From an uncultured Prevotella sp. (GTDB lineage: Bacteria; Bacteroidota; Bacteroidia; Bacteroidales; Bacteroidaceae), in NCBI GenBank assembly GCA_937898715.1, contig CALEKA010000020.1, positions 1-64,000 of the forward strand: a stretch of 64,000 bases of DNA, given 5' to 3'. The position numbers and the translations under genes were made by a program. The notes under the pieces are model-generated. The model worked only from the letters and a program-made list of their open reading frames with translations. It made no database searches and was not told where the DNA came from. Positions 25,171 through 34,438 of the stretch are shown here, in pieces. Position 1 is the first letter of the stretch; every line of letters begins with the position of its first letter.

Positions 25171-26922
25171 TTAGAGACCGAGGCTCTTCTGCACAGCTTC
25201 AATCTTCTCTTGAGCATCAACTACAGCACCAGGATAGCACTTTGCGCAATGCATCTGGCCCTTCACTTCGATATAGAACTTAATCTTAGGTTCTGTACCT
25301 GAAGGACGCACGCTCACCTTCGTACCATCTTCTGTATACCACTGAAGCACATTGCTCTTTTCAGGGAAATCTACAGGATCGAGAGCCTTCTCTGAGCCGT
25401 CAGCATCAAATTCCTTGAGTGCTTCGTAGTCCTTCGTGCAGACAACGCGAGAACCTGCGATTTCTGTAGGACGATGTGTGCGGAAGTTCTCCATCATAGC
25501 CTTAATCTCGTCGGCGCCTGTCTTACCCGGTTTCACTACGTTGATCGTCTTGTTGACAGCCAATCCGTATTCCAAGTAGATGTCCATGAGCACATCATAG
25601 AGTGTCTTGCCTTGATCCTTAGCCCATGCGCAGATTTCTGCCAAGAGCGAGCATGCAGAGACAGCATCCTTATCGCGGCAGAAGTCTTCAGCCAAGAAGC
25701 CATAACTTTCTTCACCACCACCGATATACTGCAACTTACCTTCATTCAGACGAATCAAGCGAGCAATCCACTTAAAGCCAGTGTAGCAGTCGAACATCTT
25801 GATATGGTTCTTATCAGCAATAGCCTTGATAAGTTCAGTCGTAACGATAGTCTTTACGATGAAGTCGTTAGGCTGCATCTTGCCCTGTGCCTTACGATTC
25901 ATGATGATGTAGTAGAGGAAGATCATGCAAGTCTGGTTGCCATCTACCAATACCCATTCACCCTTATCATTCTTGCAAGCCATGCCCACGCGGTCAGCAT
26001 CAGGATCAGAAGCCATCACGATGTCGGCATCAATGCTCTTTGCCAAATTGAGCGCCATGGTGAGTGCTTCGCCGTTTTCGGGATTGGGGCTCTTCACTGT
26101 GGGGAAATTGCCATCCTTCACCATCTGCTCGGGCACACAATGTACATTTTCAAAGCCCCAAAGCTTCAAAGAGTCGGGGATGAGCATCATACCTGTGCCG
26201 TGCAGCGGAGTGTAGACGATCTTCAGGTCTTTCTGACGCTTGATAGCCTCGGGATCAATGCTGAGCGAATGCACCTTGTCCAAGTAGATCTTATCAATCT
26301 CCTTACCGATCGTTTGGATCAACGCAGGATTACCCTCAAACTTGATATCTTCTACCTTCACCTTGTTCACCTCAGCGATGATACCTGTATCGTGCGGAGC
26401 GAGCACCTGTGCACCATCATCCCAATATGCCTTGTAGCCATTGTATTCCTTAGGATTATGGCTTGCAGTAAGGATGATACCGCTCTGACAGCCTAAGTGA
26501 CGGATAGCGAAGGACATTTCAGGAGTAGGACGCATATCCTCAAAGAGATACACCTTGATACCGTTGGCAGAGAAGATATTGGCTGCAGTCTCTGCAAACA
26601 GACGGCTGTTGTTACGACAGTCATGACCCACTACTACGCTGATCTCTTCACGATCCTTGAAGCAAAGGTTCAAATAGTTAGAAAGTCCCTGGGTTGCAGC
26701 GCCCACGGTATAAATGTTCATACGGTTGGTGCCAGGCCCCATGATACCACGCAGACCACCTGTACCAAACTCGAGCGTCTTATAGAACGAGTCGATTAGG
26801 TCAGTCTTGTCAGCATTTTCTACCATAGCCTTTACGGCTTTCTTGGTTTCGGCATCATAGCAGTCGGAGTTGATCCACTGCTGAGCCACCTTTTCACACT
26901 GTGCGATGAGTTGATTATCCAT
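25171..26922 (-). CDS. Phosphoglucomutase/phosphomannomutase (alpha-D-phosphohexomutase)
   Basis: Interconverts hexose 1- and 6-phosphates, feeding sugar-nucleotide synthesis. 583 residues, the length of the PgcA-type bacterial mutases. The four domain loops are visible: phosphoserine loop LTASHNPKEYNGYK, metal-binding loop ASDPDADRVGMAC, sugar-recognition loop GGGEESYGFLAEDF, and phosphate-binding loop RPSGTEPKIKFY near the C-terminus. Glucose versus mannose specificity is not certain from sequence. It stands alone on the minus strand between nudC and the VOC gene. Confidence 0.94.
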   Translation of the reverse strand: MDNQLIAQCEKVAQQWINSDCYDAETKKAVKAMVENADKTDLIDSFYKTLEFGTGGLRGIMGPGTNRMNIYTVGAATQGLSNYLNLCFKDREEISVVVGHDCRNNSRLFAETAANIFSANGIKVYLFEDMRPTPEMSFAIRHLGCQSGIILTASHNPKEYNGYKAYWDDGAQVLAPHDTGIIAEVNKVKVEDIKFEGNPALIQTIGKEIDKIYLDKVHSLSIDPEAIKRQKDLKIVYTPLHGTGMMLIPDSLKLWGFENVHCVPEQMVKDGNFPTVKSPNPENGEALTMALNLAKSIDADIVMASDPDADRVGMACKNDKGEWVLVDGNQTCMIFLYYIIMNRKAQGKMQPNDFIVKTIVTTELIKAIADKNHIKMFDCYTGFKWIARLIRLNEGKLQYIGGGEESYGFLAEDFCRDKDAVSACSLLAEICAWAKDQGKTLYDVLMDIYLEYGLAVNKTINVVKPGKTGADEIKAMMENFRTHRPTEIAGSRVVCTKDYEALKEFDADGSEKALDPVDFPEKSNVLQWYTEDGTKVSVRPSGTEPKIKFYIEVKGQMHCAKCYPGAVVDAQEKIEAVQKSLGL

Positions 26923-26985
26923 AGTTGTATAATAACGTAATGTTTTTTTTTGTGTTTAATTATAAAGATGTGAGCTTCTTTCTCA

Positions 26986-27363
26986 CTAATGCAATGGCAA
27001 CACTTCTATCCAATAGCCATCGGGATCTTCTATAAAGTAAAGTCCCATATCAGTATTTTCGAAGCATACGCAACCCATTTCCTTATGAAAGGCTCTCACT
27101 GCATCATAATCGCCTGGCACACGCAAGCAGATATGAAACTCATTATCGCCCAATTCATAAGGTTCCTTGCGATCGCGAAGCCAGGTAAGTTCCAAACGGA
27201 AGTCGCTCTGTTCATTCTTTAAATAAACAATCTTGAACGCCCCCTCCGGACCTTCTATCTGTCCACAAGGCTCAAGTCCGAGCGATTTCTTATAAAATGC
27301 AATGCTTCGATCAAGGTCGAGCACATTGATATTGAAATGATCAAATTTTGCTTTGATTTCCAT
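26986..27363 (-). CDS. VOC-family protein (glyoxalase I-like)
   Basis: 125-residue vicinal-oxygen-chelate protein with two beta-alpha-beta-beta-beta units. The start MEIKAKFDHFNINVLDLDRS gives the first metal-ligand His, a Glu lies in FRLELTWL, and the end FIEDPDGYWIEVLPLH has the typical DPDGYWIE signature. It is therefore likely a glyoxalase I-type enzyme acting on methylglyoxal adducts, although Bacteroidetes homologues are poorly characterised. Its promoter lies divergent from that of the HAD phosphatase. Confidence 0.87.
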   Translation of the reverse strand: MEIKAKFDHFNINVLDLDRSIAFYKKSLGLEPCGQIEGPEGAFKIVYLKNEQSDFRLELTWLRDRKEPYELGDNEFHICLRVPGDYDAVRAFHKEMGCVCFENTDMGLYFIEDPDGYWIEVLPLH

Positions 27364-27474
27364 TGTTGTATAGATTGTCCATATTTTATAGTAGACTTCG
27401 TCTTTTTATGCATCTTAAGATCGCAAAGCCGCAGCCTACTACTCTATATCTTATTACATTTTATCTTACTTATG

Positions 27475-27505
27475 CAAAGGTAGCAAAATCTTCGTCCCTT
27501 CACAA
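27475..27505 (-). promoter_or_regulatory. Promoter of the VOC gene
   Basis: Minus strand TTG (27503-27505), 20 nt, TACCTTTG (27475-27482). The leader would be about 105 nt. Confidence 0.65.
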
Positions 27506-27526
27506 CTCAGAGAGAAAGAAAAATCG

Positions 27527-27534
27527 TAATTTTG
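27527..27534 (+). promoter_or_regulatory. -7 promoter box of the HAD phosphatase gene
   Basis: TAATTTTG matches TAnnTTTG, 23 nt before the ATG at 27558. Confidence 0.65.
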
Positions 27535-27557
27535 CGCATCAACACATCCAAAGAGTT

Positions 27558-28214
27558 ATGCTAAACACGATTATCTTCGATCTTGACGGTACACTACTTG
27601 ACACACTTGCCGACTTAGCAGCGAGCGTAAACTTTGCACTTCGCACGCATCATCTCCCCGAACGTACGACTTCCGAGATACGTCAATTCTTAGGGAATGG
27701 TATTCGCTATTTAATGGAAAAATCGGTAGGAGGAGCAGTTAGCGGTGATGCCTTTGAGGAAGTATTTCAAACTTTCCGTTCGCACTACGTTGATCATTGT
27801 CTTGACACCACAGCGCCCTACCCTGGCATTATGAATGCCTTGAACGAGCTAAAGGCAAAAGGCTACAAGATGGCCATTGTTTCAAACAAGCTTCATCCTG
27901 CAGTTCAAGAACTTAACGAGCGTTTTTTCAAGGGATACATCACCTCTGCTGTAGGTGAAAGCGCCACCGTCAGGCGCAAGCCCAACCCTGACGCCGTATT
28001 AGCTGCTCTTCGCGAATTAGGAAGCGAAGAAAGTGAAGCCGTCTACGTAGGCGACTCTGAAGTAGACCTACTGACCGCTAAGAATGCTGGACTGCCTTGC
28101 ATATTAGTCACTTGGGGCTTTCGTGACGAAAGCTTCCTTCGCACGCTCCATCTGCTCCCCAACACACAGTTTGCACACAATGCAGACGAATTATTACAGA
28201 TCGTAACTCACTAA
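27558..28214 (+). CDS. HAD-family hydrolase, phosphoglycolate phosphatase-like
   Basis: Cytoplasmic phosphatase, 218 residues. MLNTIIFDLDGTLLDTL has the nucleophile Asp and acid Asp (HAD motif I). MAIVSNK is motif II with Ser/Asn, RRKPNP carries the motif III Lys, and VYVGDSEVDLLTAKNAG is motif IV with acidic metal ligands. A helical cap (about 15-85) makes it a Gph-type member. I use the Met immediately before motif I; 65 upstream in-frame codons pass through two promoters. The substrate (phosphoglycolate or another small phosphate ester) is inferred. Confidence 0.9.
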   Translation: MLNTIIFDLDGTLLDTLADLAASVNFALRTHHLPERTTSEIRQFLGNGIRYLMEKSVGGAVSGDAFEEVFQTFRSHYVDHCLDTTAPYPGIMNALNELKAKGYKMAIVSNKLHPAVQELNERFFKGYITSAVGESATVRRKPNPDAVLAALRELGSEESEAVYVGDSEVDLLTAKNAGLPCILVTWGFRDESFLRTLHLLPNTQFAHNADELLQIVTH

Positions 28215-28280
28215 GCCCTTTCCTTTTCCATTCTTCCTACGCGTACGCGCGCACTACAGAAGTTTTTTGCTTCGAAAAAG

Positions 28281-28371
28281 TAGATTGCCTACATTCTTTC
28301 ATCCTTATCGCTTGATATTCAGGACGTTTCTAAGTGTAGGCAATCTATTTTTGCCTACACTTTGCCTACAC
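28281..28371. repeat. Inverted and 11-bp tandem TTGCCTACA repeats
   Basis: TAGATTGCCTACA (28281-28293) pairs with TGTAGGCAATCTA (28335-28347) and is followed by TTTTT, so it may terminate the HAD gene. Directly after, TTGCCTACACT starts at 28351 and again at 28362, an 11-bp period. Confidence 0.75.
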
Positions 28372-28411
28372 TCCTGCCCTCACCCAGCCAATATGAAGAG
28401 GCAAAGCCTCC

Positions 28412-28477
28412 CACCACTAATTTTTCCTATTCGCACCACTAATTTCTACGCTTTCCACCACTAATTTTCTCTCTTCC
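28412..28477. repeat. 22-bp-period array with CACCACTAATTT core
   Basis: The 12-mer CACCACTAATTT begins at 28412, 28434 and 28456, each followed by a different 10-nt spacer. A degenerate fourth copy (ATACGATAGTTT) starts at 28478, in register. Confidence 0.88.
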
Positions 28478-28772
28478 ATACGATAGTTTTCTCAACATCA
28501 GAAGACTATTAGGACCTATCAGACCATTCACGATTTTTCCTTACGATGAAGACTTTTTGCAATCCATCCTGTGGAATAATAGTGACAATTGGAGTGACAG
28601 AAAAGTGCAAGAGCGAAACTTTCAATTACATTACTTAACAAATTGATTGTCAGATATCTACATTCAAACAGTGCAAGAAACAAACATATCAGAGTGTAAA
28701 CTCTCTGTAGCGCGCGTGCGCATAAGGGAGAACAACGTTCTTAACATTTGCGCCAAAACAATTGCATTTCAT

Positions 28773-28803
28773 TTTGTGTTACAAGCAAATTATACTAACT
28801 TTG
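28773..28803 (+). promoter_or_regulatory. Promoter of the kdsA operon
   Basis: TTTG (28773-28776), 19 nt, TAACTTTG (28796-28803): a full consensus promoter 71 nt before the kdsA start. Confidence 0.85.
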
Positions 28804-28874
28804 CATAAGTCATAAGACAGGCTGCGACTCGACCGCCGGAGCCATCCTTCTAACATAATCAAACTACTTTCGAT

Positions 28875-29633
28875 ATGAAACCCATCCTGATTGCAGGTCC
28901 ATGCGTAATAGAGTCGGCCGAACTTCTCGATACGGTGGCTGCAGAACTGGTCAACATACAACAACAGACGGGCACGACCATCTACTTCAAAGCTTCGTTT
29001 GACAAAGCCAATCGCACCTCCATCCACTCTTTTCGTGGTCCTGGACTTGAGAAAGGGTTGCAAATGCTCTCCGATGTAAAGAGCAAATACGGGCTTCCCC
29101 TGCTCACCGACATTCATGAGAGCTACCAGGCTCAAGCGGCTGGCGAAGTGGTCGACGTGCTGCAAATACCAGCATTCCTATGCCGACAGACCGACCTACT
29201 CGTTGAAGCCGCAAAGACTGGATGCATCGTCAACATCAAGAAAGCTCAATTTCTCTCTGGAAACGATATGCGTTTTCCCGTAGAAAAATGCCGCGAGGCT
29301 GGTGCCAAAGAAGTATGGCTCACAGAACGTGGCAACATGTTTGGCTATAACAACCTCATCGTCGACTTCCGCAACATCCCCATTATGGAGCAATATGCCG
29401 ATCGCGTGATTATGGACTGTACTCACTCCGTACAGCGCCCGGGCGGAGCAGGCACTACTACAGGAGGCGATCGCCAATTTGTACCCGCTATGGCTATGGC
29501 AGCCAAGGCCTTCGGTGCACAAGGCTATTTCTTCGAGACACATCCCGATCCCGACAATGCCCTAAGCGATGGCCCCAACATGCTTTATCTCAACGACCTT
29601 GCAGGCGTAGTAAACAAACTTCTTACTGATTAA
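28875..29633 (+). CDS. kdsA: 3-deoxy-8-phosphooctulonate synthase (Kdo-8-P synthase)
   Basis: Condenses phosphoenolpyruvate with arabinose 5-phosphate to Kdo-8-phosphate for the LPS inner core. 252 residues. Motifs: IAGPCVIES at the N-terminus, YFKASFDKANRTS (the Asn in the KANR motif marks the metal-independent or Cys-less group when Cys is absent), GLPLLTDIHE, and FETHPDPDNALSDGPNM. It is the first gene of a plus-strand run with kdsD, whose product makes its substrate, so pathway and context agree. Confidence 0.96.
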   Translation: MKPILIAGPCVIESAELLDTVAAELVNIQQQTGTTIYFKASFDKANRTSIHSFRGPGLEKGLQMLSDVKSKYGLPLLTDIHESYQAQAAGEVVDVLQIPAFLCRQTDLLVEAAKTGCIVNIKKAQFLSGNDMRFPVEKCREAGAKEVWLTERGNMFGYNNLIVDFRNIPIMEQYADRVIMDCTHSVQRPGGAGTTTGGDRQFVPAMAMAAKAFGAQGYFFETHPDPDNALSDGPNMLYLNDLAGVVNKLLTD

Positions 29634-29746
29634 AATCAAGAGTTGACAGGATAAGATATTCTTGGTAGAAAGAGGCTTACAACCTCGTAGCCCTTTATCT
29701 CCATAATCCGAGTCAACCCCTCCTCATACACACACGACATAAGACC

Positions 29747-30697
29747 ATGAGTAAATGGACAGAAACAGCCATCAAGTGTATTGAAGACGAGGCAAAAGCC
29801 TTACTCGAACTCATTCCTCACATTGATGACGACTTTGACAAGACCGTAGACATCATCCTCCACTGTAAAGGGAAACTCATCGTGACTGGTGTAGGCAAAA
29901 GCGGCCATATCGGTGCAAAGATAGCAGCCACACTCTCATCGACAGGCACACCGAGCTTCTTTATCAATCCGCTCGACGTGTTTCACGGCGATTTAGGCGT
30001 GATTCAACACGAAGACGTAGTACTGGCAATCTCCAATTCTGGTCAGACCGATGAATTGCTGCGCTTCCTCCCCTATCTGCTTGAGAACCACATACCCGTG
30101 ATCGGTATGAGCGGCAATCCTAAATCGCTGCTCGCTCAGTATGCCACAGCTCATCTGAATGCCGCTGTAAGCCACGAAGCTTGTCCGCTCGGATTGGCAC
30201 CCACCTCATCTACTACGGCAGCACTTGCTTTAGGCGACGCACTTGCTTGTGCACTAATGGAAGCTCGCCACTTTAAAGCTTCCGACTTTGCACAATATCA
30301 TCCTGGAGGCACCCTCGGTAAGCGCTTGCTAACGAAAGCACGCGACGTGATGCATACAGAAGATCTGCCCATCATTCCACCCACGATGAAGTTGGGCGAA
30401 GCCGTAATCCATATGAGCAACGGCCGATTGGGCCTGTGCATTGCTATAGAAGATGAGAAGGTGGTGGGAATCATCACGGATGGCGATATCCGTCGTGCCA
30501 TGGAAAACTCACAAGAGAGTTTCTTCCAACTCACCGTGGCAGATATCATGACCCGCACGCCCAAGGAAGTATCGCCCGACACCAAGATTACGCAGATTGA
30601 GAAGATACTGCATCAGCATAAGATCCACTCTGTATTGGTAGTCGATGGAGAGAAGCATCTATTGGGTGTGGTAGACTCATTCAACACTATGATCTGA
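29747..30697 (+). CDS. kdsD: Arabinose-5-phosphate isomerase (KpsF/GutQ family)
   Basis: Converts ribulose 5-phosphate to arabinose 5-phosphate, the substrate of KdsA. 316 residues: an N-terminal SIS domain (about 30-165) with VTGVGKSGHIGAKIAATLSS and SNSGQTDELL, then two CBS domains (about 205-316) with GIITDGDIRRAM and GVVDSF. Spacing to kdsA is 113 bp. CBS domains in this family are thought to bind nucleotide-sugar effectors such as CMP-Kdo; that regulation is inferred from the family. Confidence 0.95.
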   Translation: MSKWTETAIKCIEDEAKALLELIPHIDDDFDKTVDIILHCKGKLIVTGVGKSGHIGAKIAATLSSTGTPSFFINPLDVFHGDLGVIQHEDVVLAISNSGQTDELLRFLPYLLENHIPVIGMSGNPKSLLAQYATAHLNAAVSHEACPLGLAPTSSTTAALALGDALACALMEARHFKASDFAQYHPGGTLGKRLLTKARDVMHTEDLPIIPPTMKLGEAVIHMSNGRLGLCIAIEDEKVVGIITDGDIRRAMENSQESFFQLTVADIMTRTPKEVSPDTKITQIEKILHQHKIHSVLVVDGEKHLLGVVDSFNTMI

Positions 30698-30775
30698 TTC
30701 ATCAAATGCAGCTCTGACAACAGCACGTAACAACCACTTCGCAGAGACTGTAACCACAGAAGCAAACACTTACAA

Positions 30776-32215
30776 ATGCTATCAGATATTCACACATCTG
30801 CCTATTCCCGCTATAGCGCATTCCTAAGAATACTTCACAACAACCTACGCTTATTCCTAATCATCGCCTTGGCACACTTCGCTTATTTACCAGCATTGGC
30901 ACAACACTGTCACCCGACAAAGCACAGCGATTTGGATATCGTAAACTACCTCGAACAGACGTTCGACGTAAAGTTCTCGAACAACAATCGTATTGTGATA
31001 TTCAAGACGGGCAAGGAGAAGTTTGACGACCTTCTCCCCGCTGTGCGCGCTGCTAAGCATAGCATTCACTTAGAATACTTCAACTTCCGAAACGACTCTA
31101 TATCAAAGGAATTGTTCACGCTCTTGGTGCGCAAAGCAGCAGAAGGCGTAAAGGTACGTGCCTTGTTCGACGGCTTCGGCAATAGCTCCAACAATCGTCC
31201 GCTTCGCGCTCGTCATCTCGACAGTCTGCGTGCACGCGGTGTAGAGATCTATGAGTTCGATCCCTTGAAGTTTCCGTGGGTGAACCATGCCCTCCACCGC
31301 GACCACCGCAAGATTGTAGTCATCGATGGCGAGATAGCCTATACGGGAGGTATGAACGTAGCTGACTACTATATCACAGGCAAACCCGAGTTTGGAGAAT
31401 GGCGCGACATACACACTCGTGTAGAGGGAGATGCCGTAGGCGAACTGCAGAAGGTTTTTCTCGGATTTTGGAATCGCGTGACGCGACAAGACATTCAAGG
31501 ACCAGAATACTACCCCGGCGAGCACGATGCACGTCTTGACTTTGGCATGCTCAGGCAAGACACTACAGAAACGGCAGGACACAAAGTAGTAGGCGTAGTC
31601 AATCGCGACCCGACCTATTCGCCTCGCATCATTCACGATACCTTCGTACATGCCATCACGCATGCAGAGAAACGCATACTTATCATCAACCCCTACTTCA
31701 CACTATGCCGCCACCTTAAGCGAGCACTTAAGGATGCTGCCCGCCGAGGAGTAGACGTGCAAGTCATGGTGTCGCAAAAAAGCGATATACCTATTACACC
31801 TCGCGTGGTGGAATACAATGTTCACCGACTGATGAAGGCGGGCGTGAAAGTGTTCTTCTTTACTGGCGGATTCCACCATAGCAAGATCATGATGGTTGAT
31901 GGCCACTACTCATTCATTGGCTCTGCCAATATGAACAGCCGCAGCCTGTCGTTCGACTATGAGTGCAACCTGCTCATTGCCGACACCTGCACCACAAAGC
32001 AACTCGAAGACATCTTCTATACCGACCGCAACAAGCAATGCTTCGAACTCACGCCTGAGATATGGAAGAGTTGGAGCGGATGGAAGAAGTTTAAGGGATG
32101 GTTCTTCCATTTCCTTACACCCTTCGTTAAGTGCGACACTACCCCACCCGCCGACACTCCTACATGCAAGGATAAGGAGCAAGACCGCGATGCATTCTTG
32201 GCTTCGCTATATTAA
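30776..32215 (+). CDS. Phospholipase D-family protein (cardiolipin synthase-like)
   Basis: 479 residues, with two PLD catalytic motifs: HRDHRKIVVIDGEIAYTGG (first HKD, about 175-193) and HHSKIMMVDGHYSFIGSAN (second, about 362-380). The N-terminal hydrophobic stretch LFLIIALAHFAYLPALA looks like a signal peptide or anchor, so the enzyme would act outside the cytoplasmic membrane, unlike typical Cls with two N-terminal helices. It may join phosphatidylglycerols or another phosphatidyl donor. It is 78 bp after kdsD and probably in the same transcript, consistent with an envelope role. Confidence 0.88.
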   Translation: MLSDIHTSAYSRYSAFLRILHNNLRLFLIIALAHFAYLPALAQHCHPTKHSDLDIVNYLEQTFDVKFSNNNRIVIFKTGKEKFDDLLPAVRAAKHSIHLEYFNFRNDSISKELFTLLVRKAAEGVKVRALFDGFGNSSNNRPLRARHLDSLRARGVEIYEFDPLKFPWVNHALHRDHRKIVVIDGEIAYTGGMNVADYYITGKPEFGEWRDIHTRVEGDAVGELQKVFLGFWNRVTRQDIQGPEYYPGEHDARLDFGMLRQDTTETAGHKVVGVVNRDPTYSPRIIHDTFVHAITHAEKRILIINPYFTLCRHLKRALKDAARRGVDVQVMVSQKSDIPITPRVVEYNVHRLMKAGVKVFFFTGGFHHSKIMMVDGHYSFIGSANMNSRSLSFDYECNLLIADTCTTKQLEDIFYTDRNKQCFELTPEIWKSWSGWKKFKGWFFHFLTPFVKCDTTPPADTPTCKDKEQDRDAFLASLY

Positions 32216-32227
32216 TAATAAGAGAAC

Positions 32228-32452
32228 GCGTTGGCGGAATTAGTAAACAGGTTGACAAGTTAACAGGTGAACAGGTAAGTTTGTCGAGTCTAATCGTTCT
32301 CGTTTTTAACTAAACAAGTAGTCTAAGACATCTTTACTTGTTAACTTGTCAACTAGTTTACCCGTTAGCCAAGAATTCCGCCAACGGGTTAAGAGAGTCA
32401 CAGAATAATGATTGACGAGTTGACAAATCAGTCGAAAGGTTTGTCAACTCGT
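32228..32452. repeat. Inverted repeat with 8-bp tandem arms plus an adjacent hairpin
   Basis: The left side (32228-32280) contains GTTGGCGGAATT and then tandem 8-mers TAGTAAAC, AGGTTGAC, AAGTTAAC, AGGTGAAC, AGGTAAGT. The right side (about 32333-32398) is the imperfect complement ending AATTCCGCCAACGGGT. A separate hairpin follows: ACGAGTTGACAAA (32415-32427) with TTTGTCAACTCGT (32440-32452). The words match the element at 14150-14307. The region 32216-32536 has no gene. Confidence 0.8.
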
Positions 32453-32536
32453 TGACCATTGAAGTTCTCTACGGACTCCACTTGTGTAACCTCATGAATC
32501 ATTGAACTTTAAACTCAAAACTTTCCATACCAACCT

Positions 32537-33898
32537 ATGCCAGATATTCCTACCGAAACAAATTCTACCATCGTCCCCATCGAGACAACAAGTGAACCGG
32601 CTACCACAAATACTTCACAGCAAGAGGGGACCAAGCAGCCACACAATCAACGGTCCACGCGATTTGCCATCGTCAAAGCGATAGCCATCATCTGCGTGGT
32701 ACTCTCTCACGCAGGCGTTCGCGGTTGGCTGTTCAACTTTCTGTTTATATTCCACGTACCCGTATTCTTCCTCTGCGCAGGTTATTTCTTTCATCTGAAA
32801 TACCTCAACGACGAGCACACTTTCCTCATGCATCGCATCAAGGGGCTCTACATTCCTTTCTGGAAATGGAGTGTGATACTATTGGTGCTCCACAATCTAT
32901 TCTTCCACCTGGGCATACTCAGCGAGCAGTTTGGCAATGCATCAGGCGGAGTGACACATCCCTTTACCTGGCATCAATTCTGTCAGAACTTATGGAGCAT
33001 TACGGTGAACATGTCGGGCTACGACCAGTTCATGGGCGGCACGTTTTGGTTCTTCCGCGCACTATTAGTGGCAAGTGTGGGATTCTTGATCGTGTTTAAG
33101 TTAGTAGAACGCTCAGGCTATTGCCGCACGCGCATTCAGAGCGGATGGGCATTGCTCATAATCGGTCTACTGCTCACGATGTGGAAGGTGGGCGAAGGAT
33201 TCTCTCTCACTGGCATTGCACAAGGGGGCTACCGCGAACTGATGGGCTTCACGTTTATGGCTGCAGGATTTCTCTTGGCACAATATCGCCTTACGGAGTG
33301 GCTCTCATGGAAGGTAGCAGTGCCCTGTCTTGCCGTATTGATCTTAGCTTCCTTCTTCTTCCCCTCAAGCATGGTATGGAATGCTAAGTGGAGTGATTTC
33401 TTATCGCTACCCATCCCCGCAGTGGCAGCCTTCATAGCTTTGGTCTACGCATGTGGATGGATAGATCGCTATGAGGGATTTGCCAAACGTACTTTGGTAT
33501 TCGTAGGAAACAATACGCTCTATGTGTTTGCATTCCACCTTGCTGCATTCAAGGTGGTCAGCGCATTAAAGGTTGCTTTCTACGGGCTGCCTTGGGAAGC
33601 TGTCGGATCTCATCCCACCATTACCACTCCCGAGAGCAACTTTATTTGGGTTACTCTCTACACCCTTGTAGGCGTGGGCATTCCTCTGGCGGGTATCACG
33701 CTCTATCGCCATTTTGCTTCGCAAGTACACATCACCGAGCACCAATTGGTCAAAGTGCTGCGCTTCCTTATTAAGGGTGCTGTAAGCATCACCATCGCTA
33801 TTGGCTTAGGCATTGCACGTTTCTTCAAGAATCTGTGGAATAGTTTCGTACAAATGATTAAGGAGATCTCCGAAGCTTCAAGTACAAAGGATGAATAG
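32537..33898 (+). CDS. Membrane acyltransferase (acyltransferase family 3)
   Basis: 453-residue integral membrane protein, probably O-acylating a surface glycan or lipid. The first 40 residues are Thr/Glu/Pro-rich and polar. The acyltransferase core begins RFAIVKAIAIICVVLSHAG, with the helix-1 His of the family, followed by FNFLFIFHVPVFFLCAGYFF and about ten hydrophobic helices. The C-terminus is again hydrophobic and then basic. WxxxGGTFWFFRAL-like wording occurs mid-protein. Substrate unknown. It stands 27 bp upstream of the thioesterase gene, so the two are probably co-transcribed. Confidence 0.88.
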   Translation: MPDIPTETNSTIVPIETTSEPATTNTSQQEGTKQPHNQRSTRFAIVKAIAIICVVLSHAGVRGWLFNFLFIFHVPVFFLCAGYFFHLKYLNDEHTFLMHRIKGLYIPFWKWSVILLVLHNLFFHLGILSEQFGNASGGVTHPFTWHQFCQNLWSITVNMSGYDQFMGGTFWFFRALLVASVGFLIVFKLVERSGYCRTRIQSGWALLIIGLLLTMWKVGEGFSLTGIAQGGYRELMGFTFMAAGFLLAQYRLTEWLSWKVAVPCLAVLILASFFFPSSMVWNAKWSDFLSLPIPAVAAFIALVYACGWIDRYEGFAKRTLVFVGNNTLYVFAFHLAAFKVVSALKVAFYGLPWEAVGSHPTITTPESNFIWVTLYTLVGVGIPLAGITLYRHFASQVHITEHQLVKVLRFLIKGAVSITIAIGLGIARFFKNLWNSFVQMIKEISEASSTKDE

Positions 33899-33925
33899 TG
33901 ATCCCCCCTAAAAAAAGAATAAGAT

Positions 33926-34396
33926 ATGAAGAAGATAATCAACCCCTACTTAGGAAAAGAAGGCTATCGTTGCATCTGCTGTAGCCCGGAGAACCCTATT
34001 GGACTTCACCTGGAATTCTGGGAGGATGGCGACGACATCTTGACCATGTGGCATCCGAGCGAGAACTATCAAGGATGGGTCAATACACTGCATGGAGGCA
34101 TCATCGGCATGCTGATGGACGAAGTAGCTGGATGGGTAGTCAATCGCAAACTGCAAACCACAGGCATGACCACACATCTTGACGTAAAGTATCGTCGTCC
34201 TGTAATGACCACAGAGGAACTTATCACCGTGCGTGGTCACATCGTCCAGCAGAAGCGCAACATCGTAACCATCCACCTCACACTCGAAAACACCCAAGGC
34301 GAAATCTGCGACGAAGCCGATGCCACCTACTTCACCTTTGGTCCTGAAAAGGCTCGCGAGATGGGCTTCGATGGCTGCAAGGTGGAGGGAGAATAA
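33926..34396 (+). CDS. PaaI-family hotdog-fold thioesterase
   Basis: 156-residue acyl-CoA thioesterase with a hotdog fold. HGGIIGMLMDEVAGWV carries the active-site Asp on the central helix, and THLDVKYRRPVMTTEE is the following beta region. The N-terminus has a Cys-rich CICCSPENPIGLHL typical of this PaaI-like subgroup. It would hydrolyse a small acyl- or aryl-CoA. It lies directly downstream of the acyltransferase gene and is followed by a very strong hairpin. Confidence 0.88.
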   Translation: MKKIINPYLGKEGYRCICCSPENPIGLHLEFWEDGDDILTMWHPSENYQGWVNTLHGGIIGMLMDEVAGWVVNRKLQTTGMTTHLDVKYRRPVMTTEELITVRGHIVQQKRNIVTIHLTLENTQGEICDEADATYFTFGPEKAREMGFDGCKVEGE

Positions 34397-34438
34397 TATA
34401 GACCTTACGCGCAGGCAAAACTTCCTTCCTTAAGAATT

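Larger units (their letters stand above)
28215..28874. other. 660-bp intergenic region with repeats
   Basis: No gene seen. Contents: a TAGATTGCCTACA inverted repeat (28281-28347), a short 11-bp tandem repeat (28351-28371), a 22-bp-period array (28412-28477), then about 270 bp with nothing recognisable, and the kdsA promoter (28773-28803). Confidence 0.75.
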
